Counted from the stretch's first letter, positions 38,514-49,649 are shown. The stretch: 64,000 nt of DNA from Histoplasma ohiense (GCA_017607445.1 JAEVHH010000001.1:3286001-3350000), one strand, 5' to 3'. Notes: generated by a model from the sequence alone, not told the origin. Numbers and translations are program-made.

Positions 38514-39110
38514 TGTAACGGGCGTACTTCGATTAACGATTTGATACTATCCTAATTACAGATTACGAATTGATTAAGAAAAGAAAGAGAAAAGAAATCA
38601 GAAGAAAAGGTTGTACAAAGGGGGTTCTTATAGAGAAAAGTTCAGAGCAGAAGAATATCAGAAGCTGCTCCACAGTGAAGCACAGAGCAGAAGAACATTA
38701 AGAAGTACATATAAGAATCATTAGAAGCTATATGAGCACAGAACATGAGGCAGAGAAATCATTGAGAGCTACACAGAAGAATCATTAGAGACTACATAAG
38801 TGCAGAACACAGAGCAGAAGAATGTAAGAAGCTACACAGAAGAATCATTAGAGACTACACAAGTATGAAACACAGAGTGGAAGAACATAAGAAGCTACAC
38901 AGAAGAATTATTAGAGACTACACAAGCACAGAGCACAGAGCAGAAGAATGTTAAAAGCTACATAGAAGAATCATTAGAAACTACACAAGCACAGAGCATG
39001 AAGTGAAAGAACATCAAGAGTTACACAAGATCACAACAGCCAGAAACAAACAGATGCAGAAGAAGAGTTGATTGTGTAAGTTAATTACTAACAGATGCTA
39101 ATCTGTCACA
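38514..39110 (-). repeat. G2 3' LTR (597 bp)
   Basis: TGTAACGGGCGTACTTCG...CTGTCACA on the plus strand. About six degenerate 63-bp tandem units form the middle. The outer edge keeps five CpGs in its first 54 bp. The polypurine tract AGAGAGGGATAA (minus strand) abuts its inner end. Confidence 0.95.
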
Positions 39111-42100
39111 TTATCCCTCTCTATCAGAGTGAGTGAGGACTCATAGATGTCGAGGGCGGCAGTGTTCTTCAAGACAGACACAGATTCCCAGATCAGACAA
39201 TTGTATTCTACTCATTTGATGAGGTATTCACAGCAGCAGTGGTTGATTCTATCATCAAGAATTGCTTCAATTTCTCACTCAAGTTCATTGTCTTCTTCTA
39301 TAATGACAGATGGCTGTCAATTGGAGGTTCTCTGTGAGGAGAATGGATTCTCAGCCATGGGTTGGAGCAGGTTCATATGAAAGATATCATGAATATCAGA
39401 CAGAGTGTTGAGTCAATAATTGTGTGTGTCTAGCACTTCCTTCACCATATACTTGATGTGATGGTAATCTAGCATACACAAGGGGTGGTCCATTTTTATG
39501 TTTTTGAGATTCAGTCAGACTTTGTCTTCTACATGGTATCAGATCACAGAACTTTTTCTGATGTTCACTTGATTCTCATAATCTTGCTGAATACTGATTA
39601 TTGAAGCTTCTGTTCATTCACAGACTTTCTTCAGCTTGCTCACAATGTTCTCTGCTGTCTGTATGAGGCTGTGGATGTATGCAGTTTCTCAGAGAGTCTC
39701 AGAGAAGTTCAGAATCTCTAAGTTGTATCTGTGTAGAAGAAAGAATAAGCTTACATCTGTTGTAGTGAAATCTCAATCATTAATCACAATCTCAGTGTGT
39801 GACAGCAGATTGCTTCAGTTGTCTTGCATGTAATTGCAGAACTTACAGAGAATGTTCTTTACTGTTTGTATTATTCTCTCAATAGCTCCATCAGTCTCTG
39901 AATGATATGCTGTTGATAACTTTCATTCAATTCTTAATAATTGACATACACAGACTCAGAGTGCACTGATGAATTGACTGTCTCTATCTGACACAATGAA
40001 TGAAGACAGACTGTGTATACAATAGAACAGACTTCTGATAAAGATATCTGCAACTACTTCAGCATTCATCTTGTCACAGAGCTGTAGTATTACATCCTTA
40101 CTGAGTCAGTCAACAATGACTAGAATGTTCATAGAACCTCCACTTTCAGATAAGAAAATTGCAAAATCAATAGCTATATCACATCAAGTTCAGTCAGAGA
40201 CAGATAGAGGCTTCAGCATTTCTTTTCAGTGTTCACATCATGTCATCACTGAGTCACAGCAATCACAGTTGCATACAAACTGATGTATGTCTTTTGACAT
40301 ATCTGGTCAGTAGAATTCTTAGATGATGATGTTGTACATGATTTCATATTCTGAGTGTCTGATCATCAGCAAGTCATGAATTTCTTGCATGATCTGTGTT
40401 TGTAGAGATTCTGAATCAGGGATCCATCATCTATCTCAAAAGCATAAGCAGTTGTCATCATCAATTGAACATGCTGAGATATCTGTTCTTGAGTATACAC
40501 TTGTGGGGAATCAAGGTGCTCTGTTTCATACAGCTTCAGTGGCTTGTTGTCAGAATTCATCTGCTTCTGTCACTAGCTTCCATTGTTCTTCAAGTGAGGG
40601 TTCTTGAGCTTGGGACTGATTGACATGTACACAGAGTTCATCTGATTGCATAGAACTTTCTATGATTGCAGAGTTGATTAATCAATGCTCTCAGTGTTTT
40701 CATCTGTCATTCAAATCATCAGATGATATATCTTGTTCTCAGCAGAACAGAGCATCCACAAGAGTGTTCTCTACTTCAGATCAATAATAAATTGTGAATG
40801 AAAAACAGCTAAGGAACAATGACCAACACATATGCCTTTCAGTGAGCTTATAAGTGGTTGTGAAGTACTCTAAGTTCTTATGATCAGTAACAATCTCAAA
40901 CTTTTCAACACTCATAAATTCAGACTCTCATTCTTTGAGGCATCATATGATCACTAGAAGCTTCTTGTCATAGATCTCATAGTTGCATTCAGCAGATGAC
41001 ATCTTTTTCAAGATGAAGACACAGAATTGTAGAACATCTTCATTATTATATTGCATCAGTGCCCCATCTACTACATAATCTGAGGTGTCTGTTTCGAGAA
41101 TCATATGCTTATTCAGATTGAATGATTGCAGCATTGGGGTGCTTGTGAACATACACTTCAGCTTTTTGAATGCTGCATCTGCTTCATCAGTTCATTGAAA
41201 CACAGCATCTTTTCAGATCAGATTCATCAGTGGTCATACAATATTGAAGAAGTCTTTGATAAATCTTCAGTAGAAGTTGACAAATTCTAGAAAGCTTCTA
41301 GTCCCTTTTATCAAGACTGATGCCTCCCAGTTGAGGATTGCTTCCACCTTCTTAGAATTCATGCGTACACCTTTTTCAGCTTCAATGATGAATTCTAGGT
41401 AGGTTGTAGACTTGGTCTCAAAGTCACATTTGTCAATGTCCACTTGCAGTCCAGCTTTTCATAGGCAGTCAAGCACTTGTCATATGTGCTTACAGTGCTC
41501 AGTGAGCAGTTCATCAGTGAAGATCAGAATATTGTCCATGTACACTGAGGCAATCTCATCAAGCAGGTCTCATAGAGCCCAGTTAATGTATTTCTGAAAC
41601 ATGCTCAGAGCATTCACTAATCCAAAGAGGGTCACTGTCCATTCATATAATCTGTAATATGTATGAAAAGTGGTTAGCCATTTGTCATCTTCATTAATCC
41701 TTATCTTATAGAAGGCCACAGAGATGTCAAACTTTGTAAATCATTTTGCTTTTCCTACTCATTCAAGTGTTTCATTGATGAGTGGAAGAGGGTATCAGTT
41801 CTTCCATGTAATCTTGTTGAGTTCTTGATAGTCAACACAGAATCATAAGCCTTCTTCTGATTTCTTCACAAACAGTACAGATGCTGCAGCAGATGAGTTG
41901 CTAACACAAATGAAGCCTTTGTTCAATAGTTCATTGAGCATTTTTTGTAGAATGAGAAGCTCATCACATAATATGCTGTAGAGAGGATCTCAGAGTGATT
42001 GCAGATTCTTATCATTCTTCTTGATGAGCTCAATCATATGATCTATACCAGATTCTTGATGAGAAGGAAGCTTTTCAGCTTCTTTTTCATCAAACACATC

Positions 42101-42800
42101 TGTGAAGTCTTTGTACAATTCAGATAGTTCCTTGCACAGTTTCTTGAGATCTTTGAGTTCTAGCTTTTCTAATGCTTTTTTGATATTCATCATGCTAGCA
42201 GCAAACACTTGGACATTCTTCTTCTCATGCACTTGGTGGGTTAGTAGTTTGTACACTTTCACTGATATCTGAATGAGATCAGCAGTTCTATCAACATTCT
42301 TCTTATAAATACAGTCACCTTCTGGGAAAATAAGACAGTGATTGCATGTGTTCAACAAGGTTCCAAATTCTGTGAGCCATGATAGACCAAGCATTAGATC
42401 ATACTCAAGGTCTTGTATTTCATATACATATACATTCTTTTTCTCATATCCTTCTATGTCAACATTAAATCTTATCATATTGTAGGAGGTGGATTCTCTG
42501 AGGCCATCAAATTCACTGAGCTTATGCAGTTTGAAAAAAGGAATATACTGAAGCTTATGCTTCTCAATCAGCTGGGTGTCTATAAGAGTATAGTGAAGGA
42601 AACCACTGTCTATCATTGCTTGTACATTGACTAAGCTATTTACAATGACAGAGACTATGATTGCATCTGCTTGCATCTTCTGCTCAAATCTCCAGCTAGC
42701 TTTCTGCTCCTTGAGCTCTCATTCATGTTTTAGAGTGAGAGCTCATCTTTTCTCTGTTCTTGTCTATTCACAGACAACACAGTGTTTACACATGTGGGGG
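39098..42800 (-). pseudogene. Chromovirus pol with chromodomain, G2
   Basis: Pol is in the -1 frame to gag and overlaps its end; the exact 5' limit is not certain. Protease D-S-G is at 42602-42610 within a 228-aa stop-free stretch (41990-42676). RT has Y-M-D-N at 41531-41542, RNase H is at about 41150-40720, integrase HHCC at about 40350-40250 (ends C-N-C-D-C-C), integrase core at about 40220-39950, and a chromodomain at about 39310-39160 (E-x-E-I-E-A-I-L-D-D...YLIK...Y). The stop TAG (39098-39100) lies inside the 3' LTR. Confidence 0.85.
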
Positions 42801-43761
42801 GTTTACTCAGAGCAATTGCATTTGAACATTGGTTCACAAAGTGCTCTGACTTGTCACAGTGTATGCAGACTTCTCTGGCAATTCAGTTGATGATGTTCTT
42901 CTCTGAGATGTTGAGGACCCTCAGATGACTTGCATTTACATGTGGGATTCAGTTCATTGATTCTGGTTCAGAGATGGGGGGTGCTGCAGAGCAGTTCAGA
43001 GTATACACATTTGTTCAGCAGAATCCTCTGCAATTTTGAAGCATATGAAACTGAGACAGATTGTTGTTCAACAGACAAAGATCAGCACAGAATTTACTGT
43101 ATATTGAGAGTTTTGAATACTCTACACTTCAGTCATACAATTGAAAGTTCAAGTTCTTGAACAATATGTTGATCTTGACAGCATCATCTCAGTCTTGCCC
43201 ATCTGCTTCTAGAAGCTTGCAATTGAATTCAGAAAGATAAGTTGTCAACACAACATTCATCTGACAAGTTCAATTAAATCAGTCTAACATCTTGGCTTGA
43301 AGTGTAGAATCAAGAAAGAGGGAGTTGAGTTGTCAGAAGACTAGCTCTGATGTACACTGATGGTTCTGACAATGACTCATCCAGGGTTGGAATTTTGCTA
43401 ATGCATTGCCATTCAACCTGCTATGAATATACCACACTTGATTGGATAGTGAGTCTATTGCTCGTCCATTGATGTTCAATTTGGCATTTACTTTTGACTT
43501 CCATGCAAGATAGAGTGCTAGGTCTTTCTTGTATTTGTCAAGGATTGAGAGCTTCTCTCTTGGGGACTTTTCATGAGGTGTGGGTGTAGGAGAAACAGTG
43601 AACACAGAAGTGCTCATCTCAGCAAGTCATCATTGCAATTCAGCCATCTGTAGCACCTGCTGCTGGAGGATGCTTCATAGGTCTAAGTTATCATCCACCG
43701 CATTCGGATGCGGTGGGTGTTCATAGAATTGCTCATAGTTCATTTCAATATCTAAGGACAT
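42730..43761 (-). pseudogene. Chromovirus gag, G2
   Basis: 1032-bp frame from ATG 43761 (MSLDIEMNYEQF) to TAA 42730-42732. The CCHC zinc knuckle (C-I-H-C-x4-H-x4-C) is near 42850. Several TGA codons. A CpG-containing imperfect palindrome lies near its start at 43694-43716. Confidence 0.85.
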
Positions 43762-44100
43762 ATAATAATAAAAAAAAAAAGGAAAAGGAATACTCAGTTC
43801 TCTCACAGACACTATTCACAGTGTTGCAGCACTAAGCTTGATCAAGCTTCTTTGTGAACACTATTCACAGCATTACAGTTCATAGGCACTCAGGCCTTGT
43901 AGAACACAGTTGATTGTGTTTCAGACACTTAGACACAACAGTCTATATAACTAACAATAAGAGCACTTGAGCTCATGAGGGATCTCTTGTAACAACTAGA
44001 CACTCAGACCTGTAAACAACACACTCAGGTGTAAGAACTGGTAACAATGCACTTGAGTGTAAGAACTAATAACAAGGCACTTGAGCCTTAAACACAGAAG

Positions 44101-44114
44101 AATCAATTTGTAAT
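44101..44114 (-). promoter_or_regulatory. Candidate self-primed primer-binding site, G2
   Basis: On the minus strand this reads ATTACAAATTGATT, adjacent to the 5' LTR. It complements the LTR segment at 44162-44175, with two differences at a former CpG; the 3' LTR keeps that CpG at 38562-38575. Confidence 0.55.
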
Positions 44115-44710
44115 GTAACAGATGTACTTCAATTAACAATTTGGTACTATTCTAATTACAGATTATGAATTGATTAAGAAAAGAAAGAGAAAAGAAATCA
44201 GAAGAAAAGGTCATACAAAGAGGGTTCTTATAGAAGAAAGTTCAGAGTGGAAGAATATCAGAAGCTGCTCCACAGTGGAGTGTGGAGCAGAAGAATATTA
44301 AGAGGTATACATAAGAATTGTTAGAAGCTACACAAGTGTGGAACATGGAGCAGAGGAATCATTGAAAGCTACACAGAAGAATCATTAGAGACTATACAAG
44401 TACAGAACACAGAGCAGAAGAACATAAGAAGCTACATAGAAGAATCATTAGAGACTACACAAATGCAGAACACAGAGTGGGAGAACATAAGAAGCTACAC
44501 AGAAGAATCATTAGAGACTACACAAGCACAGAGCACAGAGCAGAAGAACATTAAGAGCTACACAGAAGAATCATTAGAAACTATATGAGCACAGAGCACA
44601 GAGCACAAGAACATCAAGGGTTACACAAGGTCACAACAGCCAGAAACAAGCAGGTGCAGAAGAGGAGTTGATTGCGTAAGTTAATTACTAATGAGTGCTA
44701 ACCCATCACA
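44114..44710 (-). repeat. G2 5' LTR (597 bp)
   Basis: Same length as the 3' LTR. All CpGs at its inner edge are converted (TGTAACAGATGTACTTCAATTAACA). The 63-bp tandem units align at 44368, 44431, 44494 and 44557. Confidence 0.95.
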
Positions 44711-44715
44711 GCAGT
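44711..44715. repeat. 5-bp TSD GCAGT (G2 right)
   Basis: Matches 38509-38513. Confidence 0.9.
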
Positions 44716-45351
44716 AAGTAAATTAGCATGCTCAGAAAGCAATGCTGTCTTCTCAATGTTCTGAATCATTGAGCATATACAAGATCTAAACAAGGTCTCA
44801 ATGCTCTGATTCTCTTCAGAAGCCTGCTAATCAATTAGACAACAGAATCATTATCAAAAAATGTTATCAATGAATATATTCAAAATACAATCTATCAGCT
44901 TGAGCTTCTTTGTCTCACAGACAAACACATCTTCAATCTTCTTCTGACAATATTTTTTCACAGTCATCATCTTCTCAGCTCTCTCTCTCTTCATCTTAAT
45001 CTTAAATCATTTCTGTGAGTGCTTCTGATCTCAGTGCTGCTGCATGAGCAACTCTACTGCTTTCTTCTTCAACTTCTCACACATTGAGCCATCAGCATCA
45101 TTCCTTTCATAATATTAATCAAATTTCAGCAGAAATGTTATCCAAAATCATTATCAATCTACTCTATTACAGAGTTTTTTCAAGACAATATGATGTGTCT
45201 TGTGATCAGTCTCTCCACACTTGAAGGATTCTTTCTCTTCTCTCTCAAGGTGATGGTGGTGCTTGTGTGTCTTGATGGTACACAGAGCCACCAAATGTTT
45301 CTTGAAGAGAGAGACAGACATGTTTTCAGCAGAAGAGAGAGAGAGAAACAC

Positions 45352-45935
45352 ATTCTAATTGTAATGATGGAGATTTCTAGAGAAAATAATATATTCTTTT
45401 TATAAGTTACTATCCACACAGAAATGTGATGGGAAGAACAGAGATATATCAAAGAATTCAAGAAGAAAGAAAATCTACTTCTATATATTATGAGAAATTA
45501 CATATCTCATAGCAACACTGTTTGCATTTTTGTGCTATTTGTTGATATCACATGCTGCATGCATTCTGCAAGTTATATTATGGCTGAATGCAGATGAGAT
45601 GTTTCTTTGTTGCTATAGAGATTATTTGCATATACAATTTTTCAGTTTAACATTTACATATGTTTTTCTTTTTCTTTGTTCTTTCTCTCTTCTCTCTCTA
45701 ACCCATCATAATTCCACAGCAGTATGTTAACTATTAAAAGCAATATGAATATCTCAATGTTTTCTGTGAATGAATACTGATTGATTAATTGATTCTATCT
45801 AGCAAATTCATCACCATAAGTCTCTGTTCTTTCCTCTCTGAAATCTACACATCTATTCTCTGTGCTCATCTTCTCTCACTTTCTGATTTCTCTTCCCTTG
45901 CTCTCTGATTCCTCTCCCCCCTCTCAACAAAAAAA
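45352..45935. other. CpG-free spacer before the histone-like pseudogene
   Basis: AT-rich, no coding feature seen. The last 60 bp are pyrimidine-rich followed by an A-run just before the pseudogene ATG, resembling a fungal promoter and leader. Confidence 0.4.
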
Positions 45936-46535
45936 ATGGCCTGTGATAAAAGTATTTCTTGTCAGAGGGCAATGCCAACAACTGCTGCTTTCTGCAAGGC
46001 AGCATATGAGCAGCAAGTGGTGGAGTGGAAAGTGGTCTGAGCTCATCATCATGAGCAGCATCTCAATGCTCACTGTGCTGTGTGGGAGGTGCGCAACCCC
46101 CACCCTTGTATGAAAAAAGTGAATAAGCAGAGTATGAAATTCAAAGTAACACTTTTTGATAATGCTAGATACTGATATGAAAGTAGAAACTATCTGTGAG
46201 ATCTGTTATTATCAGAAATCTGAGAATCTCATTTTCCTCAAAGCTGCATTTGCATGTCTTGTCTGAAAGATTGATGAAGAGAAGTATCACTTCCAGCATT
46301 CTGCTCTTGATGCTCTTCAAGTTGCTGTGGAGACAACATTGATCACACTTTTTGAGTGTATAATATCATGTGAAAACAGATGTAACAATATCTCACTAAT
46401 CATTTCATAGATGGCTTTAAGATCATGATTCATTGTGAATGAATGACTCTCACTGTGAGGGATATTAGATTGATGATGGAGATCACTGAAGAATTGAATA
46501 GTAATTTTTTTGATGATTATAGATTGAAAAAATGA
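45936..46535 (+). pseudogene. Histone H3-like (histone-fold) pseudogene, three exons
   Basis: Exons 45936-46107, 46184-46357 and 46411-46535 join in phase to 471 nt (156 aa). Introns are 76 and 53 bp (GTATGA...AAAG; GTATAA...CACTAAT...CATAG). The start has a strong context (AAAAAAATGGCC). From residue 58 it aligns with the H3 core: NPHP, then EICYYQKS for REIRRYQKS, FACLV-stop-KI for FQRLVREI, HFQHSALDALQ for RFQSSAIGALQ, TLITLFE for YLVSLFE, then IH...T...DIRL at exactly H3 spacing. Loop 1 is three residues shorter than H3, and the tail is unlike H3. Three in-frame stops are all TGA; several Cys probably replace Arg (CGT to TGT). It may be a divergent H3 variant or a mobile-element histone-fold gene. 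Confidence 0.72.
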
Positions 46536-46645
46536 GTTTTATTTTATTTTTATTTTTTTTTTTTTTCATTATTTTTTTTTTTGCTGAAGATTTTTGTTTT
46601 TTTTTTTTTTTATAATATTCTCAGTTGTTGTTTTTGTTTTTGTTT
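46536..46645. repeat. Poly-T / (GTTTTT)n tract
   Basis: T-rich homopolymer stretch with GTTTTT units following the histone-like pseudogene. Confidence 0.8.
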
Positions 46646-46649
46646 TTTA

Positions 46650-47036
46650 ATTTTCAAAATGCCTACAGGCATATAATGATATTTCTGTTGTGACATCAAA
46701 AAGATAATGATATTTGATAACACTCACATCATAATTAGCTATCATTCAGCATAAAGGTATATGTATTATGTAATTATGAGTAAGTCATGGTTCTGTTTGG
46801 TTCTGTTTTGTAAAATGAGACCAAACAGGACTGTGACTCAGAAATCAAGGTAAGAACAGTATTTGAAATCTAAATATTTCTCATAAACAGTGAAATGAAA
46901 GCAGAGCTATAATACAAACAGTGTAAAGTGACTGGTTTGAAAAACAATATATGGGACCAGGACCAAAATATACAAGAATGGGACCAACACTAAAATTGGT
47001 CATGGTTCCATGCACAGTCACACAGTCAGTCTAATA
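46650..47036. mobile_element. Candidate fragment of the hAT element's subterminal region
   Basis: Shares motifs with the hAT end at 28263-28640: GGGACCA repeats, TGGTTC/TTTGGT runs, TTGATAACACTCACA, and an edge (minus strand) GTGCATGGAACCATGA resembling GATGGGACCATGA at 28278. It could be an internally deleted non-autonomous copy. No TIR pair was confirmed. Confidence 0.4.
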
Positions 47037-47058
47037 AAAACAACTGATCTAAATATCA

Positions 47059-47417
47059 TCAAGTGACACTATTCAAAAAAGCTCTTGTAGCAACATTGAA
47101 CTCATTTAAATATTCAATTAAGAACATATTTCCAGCTTTAGTATTGAATAACAAACTCAAACTTAACTGATTCAGTTGATACTTCTCTCTCAGTCTCAAT
47201 CTTAGTTCTGAATACTTTGTACAAAGCAACAGAAGATGCTCTGAATTTTCATATAACTGACAATCTGAACATAGATCATTTAAATCATCTTTAAACTTTG
47301 TTAAATATGATTTGAAATATTCATGTTCAAGCTTTAGCTGCATTATTGTAGCAAAAAGTTTCTTCTTACACTTTATTGAGCAAGTCTTTCACTTTGGCTT
47401 AGTTTCAAATCTGGAAT
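47059..47417 (-). pseudogene. C-terminal fragment of a second Tad1-type LINE ORF2
   Basis: A 94-aa stop-free frame (47059-47343) carries HEYFKSYLTKF and the knuckle C-S-D-C-x7-EH-x4-C followed by a basic helix, the usual C-terminal end of Tad1-type LINE ORF2. The sequence differs from the three LINE copies, so this is another family. It is cut off on the right by the G3 LTR at 47418. Confidence 0.7.
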
Positions 47418-47848
47418 TGTGACGGGTTAGCATCTGTTAGTAATTAACTTACGCAATCAACTCCCCTTCTGCACCCGCTCATTTCTGGCCATTGTCATCT
47501 CATGTAACTCTCAATGTTCTTTCACTCTGTGCTCTGTGCTTGTGTAGTTTCTAACAATTCTTCTGTGTAGCTCTTAATGTTCTTTCATTTTATGCTCTGC
47601 ACTTATATAGTCTCTAATGATTCTTCTGTGTAGCTTCTTATGTTCTCTCACTCTGTGTTTCATACTTGTGTAGTCTTTAACAATTCTTTTATGTAGCTTC
47701 TTATGTTCTCTCACTCTGTGTTCTGCACTTGTGTAGTCTCTAATGATTCTTCTGTGTAGCTCTCAATGATTCTCTCACTTCATGTTCTGTGCTTGTGTAG
47801 CTTCTAATGATTCTTATGTGTATCTCTTAATGTTCTTTCACTTCACAC

Positions 47849-47862
47849 TCCACTGTGGAGTG
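47849..47862. repeat. 14-bp TSD, left copy (LINE copy 3)
   Basis: TCCACTGTGGAGTG; identical to 54566-54579. Confidence 0.95.
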
Positions 47863-48015
47863 CATCCTTACAACTACCCATGAATGTAGAGGTACATTTG
47901 AATTTTTCCATTTTCTAACTGTTTTTTGTATAATTTTAACCCTTCAACCCATTCAACATCATCACACATCCTCTGTGATTACTCCACATGTGTGTACTGC
48001 ACAGATTGAGTGGTC

Positions 48016-49533
48016 ATGGAGCTTTCAACATCCTCCCATTCATTCAAGAACATTGACACAGCCTACATCAGATCACTGAAGCTGAAGTCATCAGTCAATT
48101 TTGTTACTGAAAAGACTGGTAAGAGATAGAGAAAGACTGTTACAATGTCTTCTTCAGTTTTCAAAGAAGTCAGTGACAGCATCCCCACAGTCATCTCTCA
48201 GCTACAGAAGCAGTTTGAGAAGACTCAATAGCAACAGAATTTGCAGCAGAAGACTCTCATCAAATTGACAAGAACTCTGAACAGCTGGGTTGAGAAGAAG
48301 AAACAGTCAATCAGTCAGAACTTTGCTCAAGTCTTCTGTGAAAGATTCATCACATATGTGACAGCAGATCTGAGTGCAGCATCAACTCTGAGAGAGAGTG
48401 CTGTCTCAGATATTTATCCACAGTCAAATTCAGCAAAGACAACTGCAAGAAAGCTGACTATCTGAGTGAGTATCATACAGAAGAAGAAAAATTCTGCTCT
48501 CTCTGAAATTATCTCTATCAAAACTGCAGTTTTCTCAGCTGACAGAGCTAGTGAAGTCAGTCTGCAGCTCAAGAACACCAGTCAGTCAAGAAACTTTACA
48601 GAGAACACAAAACAGCAGAAGAACTCACAAGTTTTCATCATTCTTCAATCAGAGAAACAAATCACTCAGCTGCAGCCATATACTGTGCAGCAGACAATTA
48701 TTGCAAATATTCAGAGAATGAGGAACATGGCTAATATGCTGAAGATGGAGCCCATCAGAACAGATTGAGCAATTACATTAAGCAACAGAGATATACACAA
48801 TGCTCTGATCACTGAGAAGACAGTGACTACTCTCTGTGAAGTTCTTGACATCACAGAGATTCAGCTATCAGAGTGGTGGTACAATTATGCTGTTTCAGAA
48901 GTCTCAGAATTTGTTCAGAACTGGGAAGAGACTAGAATTCTTATAGATAAGATGATTGAGAGAGAGATTCTGACTCAGACAAAGATAAAATCAGTGAGCT
49001 GTCAATTCTTGTGATATGAAGTGAATCTCAAGACAGAGAAGATTACATGAATTGTCTTTTTTCTCATCTCAGTGAAAGACTTCTCACTCTTCAATACCAG
49101 TGAGAGGATCAGACTCATTGAGAAAAGATCACTGACAGTGAGATATGACTCAGAATATCAGAGATACTGTCATTCATCAAAGTATGTGCAACTGACAAGA
49201 TGCTCCAACTGCAGTGAGCCCACAAGTCAGCACAAGAGATCAACAAATGTGGAGTGCAAGAAAGCATCATGATATATCAACTGCTGTCAACTCTATTCAG
49301 CTGAACATCAGTACTGCTCTGCCACACTCAGATGTGTGAACAGCATCCTCAGATATCTAACTCAAAAAAAGCTAGCAGCTGTTCACTGTCTTGATGACAG
49401 ATGTCACAGAGACACTCAGAAGCAGCAATCATCATCAACACAGTCAGTATCAATGATCACAGTGATGATATCTACACCATCCACTCAATCAACTCAGTCA
49501 ACACAGCTCATCAGACTAGCACTCTGTAAGTGA
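48016..49533 (+). pseudogene. LINE ORF1, copy 3
   Basis: 1518-bp frame with the same start (MELSTSSHSFKN) and end (LALCK-stop) as the other copies. Stops are fewer than in copy 1. The zinc-knuckle region is near 49150-49330. Confidence 0.85.
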
Positions 49534-49649
49534 ATGACTATTCAGAGCTTCATCAGTGAAGAGAACATCATCTGACAGATGACTCACATCAGATAACACT
49601 CAGCTCACACAGCAGAGTGACAGTATAGTCAAGCAGTCAAAAAGCAGTC

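Larger units (their letters stand above)
38514..44710 (-). mobile_element. Chromovirus copy G2, complete (6,197 bp)
   Basis: The only copy complete in the window. Two 597-bp LTRs (38514-39110 and 44114-44710), each TGT...ACA, are flanked by the 5-bp TSD GCAGT (38509-38513 and 44711-44715). On the minus strand: PBS, gag, then pol with protease, RT, RNase H, integrase (HHCC and core) and chromodomain. Integrase followed by chromodomain defines a chromovirus. The frames are disrupted but less so than in G1. Confidence 0.96.
38320..45351 (-). pseudogene. Coiled-coil/zinc remnant split by chromovirus G2
   Basis: Pieces are 44711-45351 and 38320-38513 on the minus strand. The upstream piece includes a Cys/His motif (K-C-G-E-T-D-H-K-T-H-H) and Lys/Glu-rich helical stretches (RERAEKMMTVKKYCQKK). 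Removing G2 and one GCAGT copy joins MIQNIEKTALLSEHANLLTA to EIESETADQKMQNFEA in the same frame. It ends in a Lys-rich tail. Several in-frame stops. Family not recognised; it may be host-derived or a transposon accessory gene. Confidence 0.45.

Noticed and set aside
44305..44640. Regularly spaced repeats suggesting a CRISPR-like array
   Set aside because: The 63-bp units are contiguous degenerate tandem repeats inside an LTR, without spacers, in a eukaryote.
45862..46113. 83-aa frame as a separate gene
   Set aside because: It is another frame over exon 1 of the histone-like pseudogene; the ATG at 45936 in the pseudogene frame explains the region better.
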